Below are positions 24,281 through 32,833 of a DNA stretch of 39,437 nucleotides, in pieces. The translations under genes were made by a program, and so were the position numbers. The notes below the pieces were generated by a model. That model saw only the letters and a list, made by a program, of their open reading frames with translations. It ran no database searches and was not told where the DNA came from. The DNA is from an uncultured Spirochaetales bacterium (lineage in GTDB: Bacteria > Spirochaetota > Spirochaetia > Sphaerochaetales > Sphaerochaetaceae). The stretch's first letter is position 1. Every line of letters starts with the position of its first letter. The stretch covers positions 1 through 39,437 of the forward strand of contig CACYEI010000066.1 in the NCBI GenBank assembly GCA_902773355.1. Reading direction: 5' to 3'.

Positions 24281-25565
24281 AAATCTCTCCATTATCATCA
24301 CATTTATCAATTATAACATTAACTAAATCACCTGCTTTTAAAGAAATTGAATTAGTTTTATTATCATTCAAACTTACATTTAATTTAATATAATTACCTG
24401 TAATAACACTATAATATCTTTCATTATTATTTACTTCTTCAATTATTGCTTCAAGTTTTTTCCCAACCTGTCTTTTTTTGTATGCTTTATTAAATTCATC
24501 AGACATTTTTCTTAAAATACCAGCTCTTTTATCTCTTATAGCTTCACTGACCCTATCCTTAGCTGAAAACAATGGTGTATCTGGTCTGGGACTAAAAGGA
24601 AAAACATGTAAAGCAGATAATGAATTATGCTTTATAAAATCAACAGTTTGCTGAAATGCCAACTCATCTTCTGATGGTAATCCTGTAATAAAATCTGCTG
24701 AAATAAACGGATCATTTTTAGCTTTTCTTAATTTATAAATAACTTTTTCCACATCTTCAGGATAAATTTTTCTATTCACTCTTTTTAAAACTGACCAGCT
24801 TCCACTTTGGATAGGGAGATGAAAATATGGCTGAACCCTTGAATCTGAAATTATATCATAAAACGCCTCAGACATATTCTCAGGTTCTAAAGATGAAAAT
24901 CTGATTCTGACATCTTTATTTAACACATTTAATAATCTTTCTACTAAATCTGAAAGTCCCACTCCTGAATTATTAAAATAATCATCTGAATTATACTGCA
25001 TTAGATTAACACCTGTTAGAACAATTTCTTTATATCCATTATCCTGTATTTTCTTTGCTGTATCTAATATCACATTATAAGGAATACTTATACTTTTCCC
25101 TCTAGCAATTCTTACCCTGCAATATCCACATTCATTATTACACCCATCCTGAATTTTAAGATATGCTCTTACATGTGAGTTAAAAATTGAAGTACCTGCC
25201 TTATTTGATAAGGCAGAATTTAAATTTTTCAAAGTATCTTCATTAAAAAAATATTCATTTTGAATTTTTTTATCATTTGAAAAAGGCCATACATAAACAT
25301 TATCAGCTAATTTTTCTATTTCATCAGAATTTAAACGAGCATAACATCCTATAGCTATAACTGGTGCATATTTAGAGAAAAGCCTAATTTGTCTTCTGCA
25401 TTTTTGCTCAGCCTTACTTGTTACTGTACAGGTATTAACTATAATCAAATCTGCATCTTCAAAACTATCTATAATATTAAAAAAATTTTTATGTAATTTA
25501 TCTATTATACATTCAGATTCACACTGATTTAATCTACATCCTAAAGTAAATACAAAAACATTCAT
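24264..25565 (-). CDS. mtaB: tRNA t6A37 methylthiotransferase (MtaB-like)
   Basis: MtaB adds a methylthio group to t6A37 of tRNAs reading ANN codons. It is a radical-SAM enzyme with two [4Fe-4S] clusters. The N-terminal domain begins FVFTLGCRLNQCESE, with cysteines at residues 10 and 15 and further Cys in VNTCTVTSKAEQKCRRQIR. The radical-SAM triad is CNNECGYC. Then come EIVLTGVNLMQY, HLPIQSGS, and the C-terminal TRAM-like region. TLGCRLNQ and the position of the third N-terminal cysteine favour MtaB over MiaB or RimO. No ribosome binding site is visible at the ATG; the flavoprotein gene ends 15 bases upstream. Confidence 0.9.
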   Translation of the reverse strand: MNVFVFTLGCRLNQCESECIIDKLHKNFFNIIDSFEDADLIIVNTCTVTSKAEQKCRRQIRLFSKYAPVIAIGCYARLNSDEIEKLADNVYVWPFSNDKKIQNEYFFNEDTLKNLNSALSNKAGTSIFNSHVRAYLKIQDGCNNECGYCRVRIARGKSISIPYNVILDTAKKIQDNGYKEIVLTGVNLMQYNSDDYFNNSGVGLSDLVERLLNVLNKDVRIRFSSLEPENMSEAFYDIISDSRVQPYFHLPIQSGSWSVLKRVNRKIYPEDVEKVIYKLRKAKNDPFISADFITGLPSEDELAFQQTVDFIKHNSLSALHVFPFSPRPDTPLFSAKDRVSEAIRDKRAGILRKMSDEFNKAYKKRQVGKKLEAIIEEVNNNERYYSVITGNYIKLNVSLNDNKTNSISLKAGDLVNVIIDKCDDNGEIYGYLF

Positions 25566-25580
25566 AAGTAAATATTCATA

Positions 25581-26192
25581 CTATCTAATAAAATTTGTAC
25601 TAATCCTTTCTTCATCTAAAGTTATAAAACCATCTTTATTTTTCAAATCTAACATATTTACCATATTTACTGCTAGCGTTCTCATGGTCTGCATACCTTC
25701 TTCATCTTCTAGAACTTCACCCTTAAGTCTACCATGAACCGAATTCCAATATTGAGAGCTCACTACTGGCATTTCATTAATGGTAAAATATTTATTAAGC
25801 CTATCAAATGCAGCACTGGCACCACCTCTTCTACAGACAACAACAGAAGCACCAATCTTATGTTTTAATAAAGATCCTGCGGAATAAAACGCTCTATCCA
25901 AAAGTGCACACAATGCTCCATTTGGACCTGCATAATAAACAGGAGAACCAATTATTATTCCATCTGAATTAACCATTTTTTCTATCATTTTATTACAAAT
26001 ATCATCATTAAAAAAACAATGTTTTAATTCATTACATTTTTTACATGCTATACAGCCTCTTATCATCTGATTTCCTATATGAAATATTTCTGTTTCCACA
26101 TCAAATCTATTTAGCATTAATGCTATTTCATTTAAAGATAAATATGTGTTCCCATCTGGTTTAGGACTACCATTTATTAAAAGAACTTTCAT
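25581..26192 (-). CDS. Iron-sulfur flavoprotein / NAD(P)H-dependent FMN reductase family
   Basis: The protein has a flavodoxin-like fold: the FMN loop INGSPKPDGNTYLSL at residues 5-19, then GCIACKKCNELKHCFFNDDIC, a cysteine-rich stretch of the iron-sulfur flavoprotein type, then GIIIGSPVYYAGPNGALCALLDRAF for the flavin ring. Such proteins pass electrons from ferredoxin or NAD(P)H to quinones, oxygen or peroxide in anaerobes. I take the ATG at 26192 as start (203 residues) because GGAGG lies just before it; the upstream ATG at 26204 overlaps that site. It lies between the E1 beta gene (26 bases) and mtaB (15 bases). Confidence 0.88.
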   Translation of the reverse strand: MKVLLINGSPKPDGNTYLSLNEIALMLNRFDVETEIFHIGNQMIRGCIACKKCNELKHCFFNDDICNKMIEKMVNSDGIIIGSPVYYAGPNGALCALLDRAFYSAGSLLKHKIGASVVVCRRGGASAAFDRLNKYFTINEMPVVSSQYWNSVHGRLKGEVLEDEEGMQTMRTLAVNMVNMLDLKNKDGFITLDEERISTNFIR

Positions 26193-26218
26193 AATATCCT
26201 CCATTTTTATTTAAAATA

Positions 26219-27190
26219 TTATTTAAAAAACTCATTTATTATTTTTTTATAACAATTCTCTTCATCAGCTCTGATATTTTTTTCAAGCTCTTTAGAAAAA
26301 GGAACAGGTGTATCTATTCCCCCTAAAACTAAAACAGGTTTTTCTAAAGAATCAAATGCTTTTTTATCAGAATTGATTGCAGATAAAATATGTGAAGACA
26401 TAGCTAGATTTTTTCCCGCATCCTGTATTATCACCACATTTCCAATCTTTTTAACATATTGATTTATTGTTTTTACATCTAATGGTTTTAAAACTCTTAA
26501 ATCAATTACTGCAGAACTTATTCCTTTATTTTTCAGTCTTTCTGCTACTTTTAAAGAAGTTTGAACAGCTGCTGAATAAGAAATAATCAATAGATTTGGA
26601 TCTTTTCCAAAAAAATAAACCTTAGCTTTTAAACTTACATTACTTTTCTTATCTATTTTTCCAACTGAATCATATAAGATCTTGTTTTCAAAAAACAGAA
26701 CAGGATTATTATCTCTTATAGCCATTCTTAAAAGATAATAGGCATCCGATACATTTGATGGTGCAAAAATTTTAAGTCCCATTTCATTAAAAAAAACAGC
26801 TTGAGGACTTTGGGTATGTTGTGGACCATGCCCAGTACCCGAACCTTCTGGTAATCTAATTACCAAAGGGCAAGAAAACATTCCCCCGCTCATAAAATGA
26901 GTTTTTGAGGCATGATTAACTAGTGGATCTATTATTAATGTATAAAAATCAGCATACATAACTTCTACTACAGGACGTAGTCCTAACATGGCAGATCCTA
27001 CAGCTAAACCTGTAAAAGCTTCTTCTGACACAGGTGTATCCAGAACTCTTGTTGGGAATGATTTTATTAAACCTTCTGTAACCTTAAAACAGCCTCCGTA
27101 TAATCCTATATCTTCACCAATTAAAAAAACATTGTCATCAAAGGCCATTTCGTCAAAAAGCGCCTGCCTGATAGCTTCCCTATACGTCAT
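26219..27190 (-). CDS. 2-oxoacid/acetoin dehydrogenase E1 beta subunit
   Basis: With the E1 alpha partner it forms the thiamin-diphosphate-dependent first component of a pyruvate, branched-chain or acetoin dehydrogenase. Marks: MTYREAIRQALFDEM at the start, FLIGEDIGLYGGCFKVTEGL with the TPP-contacting Glu, RVLDTPVSEEAFTGLAVGSAMLGLRPVVEVMYADF, GSGTGHGPQHTQS, and DLRVLKPLD near the end. An upstream ATG at 27253 overlaps E1 alpha by 38 bases; I choose 27190, preceded by AGAGGA, giving 323 residues. No E2, E3 or lipoate gene is in the window. Substrate is undecided among pyruvate and acetoin. Confidence 0.92.
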   Translation of the reverse strand: MTYREAIRQALFDEMAFDDNVFLIGEDIGLYGGCFKVTEGLIKSFPTRVLDTPVSEEAFTGLAVGSAMLGLRPVVEVMYADFYTLIIDPLVNHASKTHFMSGGMFSCPLVIRLPEGSGTGHGPQHTQSPQAVFFNEMGLKIFAPSNVSDAYYLLRMAIRDNNPVLFFENKILYDSVGKIDKKSNVSLKAKVYFFGKDPNLLIISYSAAVQTSLKVAERLKNKGISSAVIDLRVLKPLDVKTINQYVKKIGNVVIIQDAGKNLAMSSHILSAINSDKKAFDSLEKPVLVLGGIDTPVPFSKELEKNIRADEENCYKKIINEFFK

Positions 27191-27215
27191 CTCATTCCTC
27201 TTCTGATGTATTTTT

Positions 27216-28205
27216 TTAATTATAAGATATTGAATCATAATCAGAAGAAGCATAAACCAAATCTGACAGTTCTTTAATACTTAGAATATTAGATGACAAT
27301 TTTTCAGCTTTAACACGTTCTTCATGGATAAAAGATACGCAGTTTTTTTCCATATTTTTTATTTCAGTTTCTGTCATTATTTTTTTTTCTAATAAGTATT
27401 TTTCAAAATTAACAATGGGGTCTTTATCTAGATAATATGTTTCTTCTTCTTTGGTTCTATATATTCTTTTATCATTCTTACTATGACCTTTATGTCTGTA
27501 TGTCATAACTTCCAGTAAATAAGGTTTTTTCTTTTCCTTGATATAATTAATAGCTTTTAAAGAAGAATCAAATACATTTTCAACATTATTTCCATCAATG
27601 GTTTCACCTTCCATACTGTAAGAAAGAGCCCTGGTTGAAATATTTTTTACACTCACAGCATTTCCTACATAGGTACTCATACCATATAAATTATTTTCAC
27701 AATAAAACAGCACAGGCAAATTCCAGATGGAACACAGATTCATACTTTCATGAACACTCCCTCTGCTTGATGCTCCATCCCCAAAAACAGCCACACTAAT
27801 ATTATTTAATTTTTTATATTTGAGATAAAAACCTACTCCGCATGCTAAAGGAACTCCTGAACCAACTACCGCTGATGATCCCAAATTTTTATGACTTAGA
27901 TCAGGCATATGCATACTACCACCTATACCTTTAGCTAAACCATATCTTGAGCCAAACATTTCACTGAACATTGAGAAAGGAGAAGAACCTTTGCTTAAAG
28001 TAAATCCATGACATCTATGAGTTGGAACTATCCAATCATCTTTGTCCAAAGCCATGCATAAACCTACATGGGATGCTTCCTGACCTATAGCCAAATGTGT
28101 AGTTCCATGTAGAACGCCACTAATAAAAAGCCGTTCAGTTTCCTCTTCAAAATATCTGGATAGCAGCATTAGCTCTAAAGCTAATGCTGGATTAAATTTT
28201 TTCAT
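27216..28205 (-). CDS. 2-oxoacid/acetoin dehydrogenase E1 alpha subunit
   Basis: This is the catalytic partner of E1 beta. It starts LELMLLSRYFEEETERLF, has GTTHLAIGQEASHVGLCMAL, HRCHGFTLSKG, GIGGSMHMPD, and the thiamin-diphosphate motif GDGASSRG ... CENNLYGMST (about residues 141-178). MTYRHKGHSKNDKRIYR near residue 242 corresponds to the phosphorylation-loop region of PDH E1 alpha and the acetoin enzyme. At 329 residues it matches the AcoA/PdhA group of two-gene E1s. It follows pheT after nine bases and has no Shine-Dalgarno sequence, so it probably depends on translation of pheT. Confidence 0.92.
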   Translation of the reverse strand: MKKFNPALALELMLLSRYFEEETERLFISGVLHGTTHLAIGQEASHVGLCMALDKDDWIVPTHRCHGFTLSKGSSPFSMFSEMFGSRYGLAKGIGGSMHMPDLSHKNLGSSAVVGSGVPLACGVGFYLKYKKLNNISVAVFGDGASSRGSVHESMNLCSIWNLPVLFYCENNLYGMSTYVGNAVSVKNISTRALSYSMEGETIDGNNVENVFDSSLKAINYIKEKKKPYLLEVMTYRHKGHSKNDKRIYRTKEEETYYLDKDPIVNFEKYLLEKKIMTETEIKNMEKNCVSFIHEERVKAEKLSSNILSIKELSDLVYASSDYDSISYN

Positions 28206-28214
28206 ATTTATTTT

Positions 28215-29915
28215 TTATATTATTTTTGGCAGTAAATCTAAATTAAACTCAGCACACACGGTTGGCATGGTACATCCAAAATTTTCCAATACCTGTGGAT
28301 GAATCTCTCCAAAAACACCAACACATACACCATTTATCACCACTTTAGCACATCTTCCTATAATAAATCTTGTATCGTTATCAAGTTCATTCAGTTCATA
28401 TTTATAATTTAGCAAATACATTAAATTATTAACCATACTGTTAATATCATTAAAGCCCACCGCTCTATCAGATACCAAAATTCCAAGACTGTTGATAGTT
28501 TTAGTTCCACTGTTATCTAAATCATCTTTCAAGACTATTTTACCTGTTTCATAAATTCTGTGGGGATAAACAGCGCTTAATGAACTGGCTTCACTTTTAA
28601 GTAAAGATGGTAAAACAGATGGTCTAACAACTGCATAGTTTTCACTCATAGGATTAGCTATTAACACGGTTTTATCATCATTTGTATTCATATTATGAAC
28701 ATATTCTTTTAAACTACCTAGATAATTAAAAATCATTTCCTGAAAAGACATACCTATCATAATATCTTTTATCTTTCTATTAAGATTTTCTACATAGCTT
28801 AATCTGCCTACTGTAAAATCCTTTGGTATGACAGGCTCAAAACTATTCAAATCACAGCCTATCATTATATCTTCCACAACATCAACAGCATGAAGAAAAT
28901 CGTTTCTATAAGGTGGACAAGATATATTTATAATTCCTTTATTAATATCAGATTCCAAACCCATCTTCTTTAATGCAGTTTTAATTTGAGTTAAAGACAA
29001 TTTTTCTCCCAGTGTTTTATAGACCAAATCTACAGGACATGTAATATTATCCTGAAAATAATACGGAACTGTTATTTTCTTCCCAAACTCTGTTTCTTCA
29101 TCAAAAATTACTGTAACTGGATGAATTTTAAATCCCAGATCAGACATATCACATGCCATAATATTTGCACATAAAAGAATATCTTTTAAATTTGGGCCTG
29201 AAACTTCAAGAAACAAATTTTTATCACCAATTTCAACTTCTCCAACATTTGAACTGTTTATAACTGGAGGAAAACTTAAAGCTTGATTATTTGAATCAAA
29301 TAAAAAAGGAAAAAAAGGTTTATCTTTAACTATATATCCATACTCTCTTCCCTTTTCATGCTTTTCACAAATTTCCCTTAAAGTAAGATCTTCATCCATA
29401 TGAAGAGGTACAAAATGTGTTTTATCAGGATCTACGCCATCATAATGAACTGGAAAATTTATTAGCTTATTTTTATAAATTCCCATGGCTACAGTTCTTC
29501 TTTTCCTTCCAAAATTAAAACATAGCTTTTCCTGACTTTGAATTAGAGTTTTCAATATATCTTCATCTACTGTTTTCCCATCAGCTACAAAACCACAGCT
29601 ATAAGCACGTACGTTTTTAGCATTTTTTCCAATAACTATCTCCCTACCTTCATCATCTGCACTATGATTTTTATCTGAAAAAAAACTGTATTTCTTTATT
29701 CTTTGGCTAAAATAATTTTTTATTAATCTAGAAAGACCTACGGCACTCCACAAATCAGGACGGTTTGTGTCATTTAACTCAATTTTAATTGTACCATTCT
29801 CATGTCCGTCCAACTCAGCTTTAGCATAAGGAAAAATATTTTCAAGTTCAGAATCAGTGAATTCTTTACCAAGAAGTTTAAAAAAAAGTTTCTCTGATGT
29901 TTCAATTTTTGGCAT
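28215..29915 (-). CDS. pheT: Phenylalanyl-tRNA synthetase beta subunit, archaeal/eukaryotic type
   Basis: PheT helps PheS charge tRNA-Phe and edits mischarged Tyr-tRNA. At 566 residues it is much shorter than the bacterial ~800-residue form and lacks the N-terminal EMAP-like tRNA-binding domain and C-terminal anticodon domain. Its beginning MPKIETSEKLFFKLLGKEFTD, followed by ELNDTNRPDLWSAVGLSRLI, is the archaeal layout. B3/B4 editing and B5 domains follow (PPYRNDFLHAVDVVEDIMIG; HRIYETGKIV). Spirochaetes are known to have this type, probably by ancient transfer. It overlaps pheS by 14 bases. Confidence 0.94.
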   Translation of the reverse strand: MPKIETSEKLFFKLLGKEFTDSELENIFPYAKAELDGHENGTIKIELNDTNRPDLWSAVGLSRLIKNYFSQRIKKYSFFSDKNHSADDEGREIVIGKNAKNVRAYSCGFVADGKTVDEDILKTLIQSQEKLCFNFGRKRRTVAMGIYKNKLINFPVHYDGVDPDKTHFVPLHMDEDLTLREICEKHEKGREYGYIVKDKPFFPFLFDSNNQALSFPPVINSSNVGEVEIGDKNLFLEVSGPNLKDILLCANIMACDMSDLGFKIHPVTVIFDEETEFGKKITVPYYFQDNITCPVDLVYKTLGEKLSLTQIKTALKKMGLESDINKGIINISCPPYRNDFLHAVDVVEDIMIGCDLNSFEPVIPKDFTVGRLSYVENLNRKIKDIMIGMSFQEMIFNYLGSLKEYVHNMNTNDDKTVLIANPMSENYAVVRPSVLPSLLKSEASSLSAVYPHRIYETGKIVLKDDLDNSGTKTINSLGILVSDRAVGFNDINSMVNNLMYLLNYKYELNELDNDTRFIIGRCAKVVINGVCVGVFGEIHPQVLENFGCTMPTVCAEFNLDLLPKII

Positions 29916-31452
29916 TATTTCCTCTCCTTGTTCTTACACTTTCAATATCATTAGTAAACAATTCTCTTAAATCATTTAATCCCAAATGCATAAGAGCCAT
30001 TCTATCTATCCCTAACCCCCATGCTAAAACTGGATCTTCTATGCCTAGTGGTTTGGTTACTTCCGGTCTGAAAATACCAGAACCGCCTAATTCAAACCAT
30101 CCAAGTTTTGGATGCTTTATATGAACTTCTATAGATGGTTCTGTAAAAGGGAAATATCCAGGGACATATTTTACTTCTTCTGCTCCAGCTATTTCCTCTG
30201 CAAACATTTTTAGTAAACCTAACAGGTTTTTTAAATTGACATCTTTACCTATTACTATTCCTTCTGTCTGATAAAAATCAGCCCCATGGACAGCATCTAC
30301 CTGATCATATCTAAAACATCTTACAACACCAAAATATTTTCCAGGAGATTTGGCGTTTGTCAGCTTGTGAGCAGACAAAACAGTTCCCTGACTTCTTAAA
30401 ACCTGTCTTTTAGTAAATTCATGATCAAAACTATAATTCCAACCTCTAGAACCAGTTTCTCCACCGTTTTCATGTGTTCTAGCTACATTGGAAAGATATG
30501 GTTCTTCTATTTCCTTACAATGTGAAGGTTCCTTTACATAGTAAACATCATGAATATCTCTAGCACTATGAAACTGAGGCATGAATAAAGCATCACCATT
30601 CCAAAATTCATTTTCTACTAATGGACCATCAAATTCTTCAAAACCAAGAGAGACCAATTTATCCTTAACCCATCTAATATAATCAGCATAAGGATTTGGT
30701 CTTCCAGTTATAAGTCTGGAAACAGGTGCATTTAATCCATAAGCTCTGAATGAGGCATTTTTCCATTTACCTGATGATAGTAACTCAGGTGTAAGTACGC
30801 CTATTTCTTCTCCAGTAATATTCTGCCTGATTATTTCTTCCTTTGCTTTAAATCCAAGTTCAGTCAGTCTGTAAGTAATAATTTCTCTTTCTATCACTTT
30901 AAATGGAGAATTTCCAGCTGATCTTTTTTTTGCAATACTTTTTATTAAATCCTTTTCTTTCTGATCTAAATCTTCATCATCAATAATAGATTTTTCCTTA
31001 GCTCTAACCAGCAATTTCTGTAGATTTAATATTTCTTCAGGCAAATTTTGATTAACAATATAAGCCTTATGGTCTGAAGTCATACTGATAATTTTATACT
31101 TAGCAAGTGTTCCATAAGCAGAACCTACATCACTATTATCTAAATTAAGAATATCACTTATTTCAGGAAGAGAAAGATTATTCTTTTCATTCAATAGATT
31201 AAAAAGCCTCAAAACAGGCATTCCATATTCTGCCTGAAACAATCCACTCTCTGTTAATTCATAACTGATTTTTATAATTCTTGAAATCTCAGTAATAAAA
31301 TTTTTAGCAGAAAGCCAGCTAAAAGTCTGATTACACTGACCAATATTATAATTTAATTCTTTAATCAAATCAGATGAATTTATGTCTTTATTCATCTGTG
31401 CATATCTAAGCAATTTTATTTCTAAAGGATGAAGATTTTTTACTTCAATCAT
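29902..31452 (-). CDS. pheS: Phenylalanyl-tRNA synthetase alpha subunit, archaeal/eukaryotic type
   Basis: PheS carries the class II catalytic domain. This copy is 516 residues, longer than the bacterial ~340, because the N-terminal ~200 residues are tandem winged-helix DNA/tRNA-binding domains (LHPLEIKLLRYAQMNKDINSSDL and onward) as in archaea and eukaryotes instead of a coiled coil. The catalytic core has motif 1 near GPLVENEFWNGDALFMPQFHSARDIHDVYY, motif 2 VFRVVRCFRYDQVDAVHGADFYQTEG-like, and motif 3 GLGIDRMALMHLGLNDLRELF. It begins 48 bases after the nth gene. No T-box or leader attenuator fits in that gap. Confidence 0.95.
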   Translation of the reverse strand: MIEVKNLHPLEIKLLRYAQMNKDINSSDLIKELNYNIGQCNQTFSWLSAKNFITEISRIIKISYELTESGLFQAEYGMPVLRLFNLLNEKNNLSLPEISDILNLDNSDVGSAYGTLAKYKIISMTSDHKAYIVNQNLPEEILNLQKLLVRAKEKSIIDDEDLDQKEKDLIKSIAKKRSAGNSPFKVIEREIITYRLTELGFKAKEEIIRQNITGEEIGVLTPELLSSGKWKNASFRAYGLNAPVSRLITGRPNPYADYIRWVKDKLVSLGFEEFDGPLVENEFWNGDALFMPQFHSARDIHDVYYVKEPSHCKEIEEPYLSNVARTHENGGETGSRGWNYSFDHEFTKRQVLRSQGTVLSAHKLTNAKSPGKYFGVVRCFRYDQVDAVHGADFYQTEGIVIGKDVNLKNLLGLLKMFAEEIAGAEEVKYVPGYFPFTEPSIEVHIKHPKLGWFELGGSGIFRPEVTKPLGIEDPVLAWGLGIDRMALMHLGLNDLRELFTNDIESVRTRRGNNAKN

Positions 31453-31500
31453 ATTTTACCACCAAAATATATATAAGAATAAATAGAAGTATATCAATAT

Positions 31501-32175
31501 TTATCTGGAATGTTTAACCCCTATTTTAGAACATGTCATATTTTCTGGACAGATAGAACACTTAGGAGAAACTGTAGTACAAATATTCTGTCCGTAGCTG
31601 ACCAAAAGTTCATTAAGAGAAATCCAGTATTTTTTAGGCAATATCTTCATTAATGCTTTTTCACTTTCTTCTGGAGTCCTTGTCCTTATCCATCCAAGCC
31701 TGTTGCTAATAACATGTACATGACAATCAACACATATGGCAGGGATATCAAAACCTAAATTTAAAGTTAAGTTTGCTGTTTTTATTCCTACACCAGGTAA
31801 AGATAATAGACTTTTAGAATCAGAAGGGACATGACCATTAAAATCATCTATCAGTATTCTTGAGATTTCCCTTATTCTTTTAGCTTTGGTTTTATAAAAA
31901 CCTACAGGGAAAATTATATCTGCTATTTCCTGTTCAGAGTGTAAAAGCATGTCTTTAGGATTATCCGCCATTTGAAATAATCTTTCAGAAGCATCTAAAG
32001 TTACATTATCTTTGGTTCTTAATGAAAGAATTGTAGAAATTAAGACACAGAAAGGATCTTTTTTATCTATAGCTTCAAAACTTACAGCAGGCAAAACTGC
32101 ACCTATATCTTTAAGAATCTTTGAAAATTCTTCAAAGATATTATCAAAATAACTTTCCTTCAGTTCTAAATTCAT
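31501..32175 (-). CDS. nth: Endonuclease III (DNA glycosylase/AP lyase)
   Basis: Nth removes oxidised pyrimidines and cuts the resulting AP site. The helix-hairpin-helix LLSLPGVGIKTANLTLNLGF includes the catalytic-lysine position (here GIKTAN) and CVDCHVHVISNRLG includes the catalytic Asp region. A C-terminal [4Fe-4S] motif has spacing C-x6-C-x2-C-x5-C (CTTVSPKCSICPENMTC). At 224 residues it is typical. It overlaps the upstream membrane protein gene by 32 bases and has no ribosome binding site of its own, so it depends on coupling. DNA-repair genes occur again at 35-36.6 kb. Confidence 0.94.
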   Translation of the reverse strand: MNLELKESYFDNIFEEFSKILKDIGAVLPAVSFEAIDKKDPFCVLISTILSLRTKDNVTLDASERLFQMADNPKDMLLHSEQEIADIIFPVGFYKTKAKRIREISRILIDDFNGHVPSDSKSLLSLPGVGIKTANLTLNLGFDIPAICVDCHVHVISNRLGWIRTRTPEESEKALMKILPKKYWISLNELLVSYGQNICTTVSPKCSICPENMTCSKIGVKHSR

Positions 32176-32830
32176 AAAACAAATAACCAGTCATTCCATC
32201 TAAAAATTCAGATTTATTAAAATTCAATACAGGAGATAATGATCTTACTAAGTTAGGACAGATTACACCCAAGCGCTTTTCCTTACTAACTACGTTTCTT
32301 AGCCTATAATCAAGTATGAACTTATCATCAACATCTGCATAATCCAAATCAGATAAATCATGGACTTCAATATATTTGGATGTTACAATTGCTTCAGCCC
32401 ATCCTGAATCTATATCAGAAACAAGAACAGCATCAAAAAATAATTTATCATTAGAAATACCCACTCCAACAGTAATGGTATCTGGCAGAAGTGTTTTAAC
32501 ATTTATCTCATAGTCTTCAATATATGAAGTTACTACCGGGCTAAAAAAAACCATGGCAGATTTATTTTCAGCTGTTATCTCTGTTTCCAAAACATATGGA
32601 CTAAACAAAGCGTTCTCATTCAGTGTTTTTACCCATATCAACTTTCCGTTTTTTAGTAAATCTAATCCAAAATCAAAATACTCCATGAAAGGCATGTTTA
32701 CGCTAAAACTTTGATCTTGAATAATTACTACTCTGTCAAATGTAAAATAAACTACTGCACCAAAAACTAGTAAAGCTGCAAGCAAAACAATAAAAAAAAT
32801 TCTAAAAAACTTTTTCTTTCTTCTAGCCAT
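32144..32830 (-). CDS. Membrane-anchored protein of unknown function
   Basis: A basic start (MARRKKKFFR) is followed by one membrane segment (IFFIVLLAALLVFGAVVYF, about residues 10-28). The remaining ~200 residues would lie outside and are rich in Asp, Val and Phe with many short beta strands, including SAMVFFSPVVTSYIEDYEINVKTLLPDTITVGVG. No family is recognised. It starts three bases after the STAS-kinase gene and overlaps nth by 32 bases, so it is translated from the same messenger as the signalling genes upstream. It may be the envelope sensor or target of that cassette, which is inference from context only. Confidence 0.7.
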   Translation of the reverse strand: MARRKKKFFRIFFIVLLAALLVFGAVVYFTFDRVVIIQDQSFSVNMPFMEYFDFGLDLLKNGKLIWVKTLNENALFSPYVLETEITAENKSAMVFFSPVVTSYIEDYEINVKTLLPDTITVGVGISNDKLFFDAVLVSDIDSGWAEAIVTSKYIEVHDLSDLDYADVDDKFILDYRLRNVVSKEKRLGVICPNLVRSLSPVLNFNKSEFLDGMTGYLFYEFRTEGKLF

Positions 32831-32833
32831 AAT

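Noticed and set aside
26219-28205. Transketolase as identity of the E1 pair
   Set aside because: The two-gene layout, GDG ... NN motif and the GSGTGHGPQHTQS beta-subunit motif match E1 dehydrogenases better than split transketolase.
31453-31500. T-box or attenuator before pheS
   Set aside because: The gap is 48 bases, too short, and shows no specifier or antiterminator elements.
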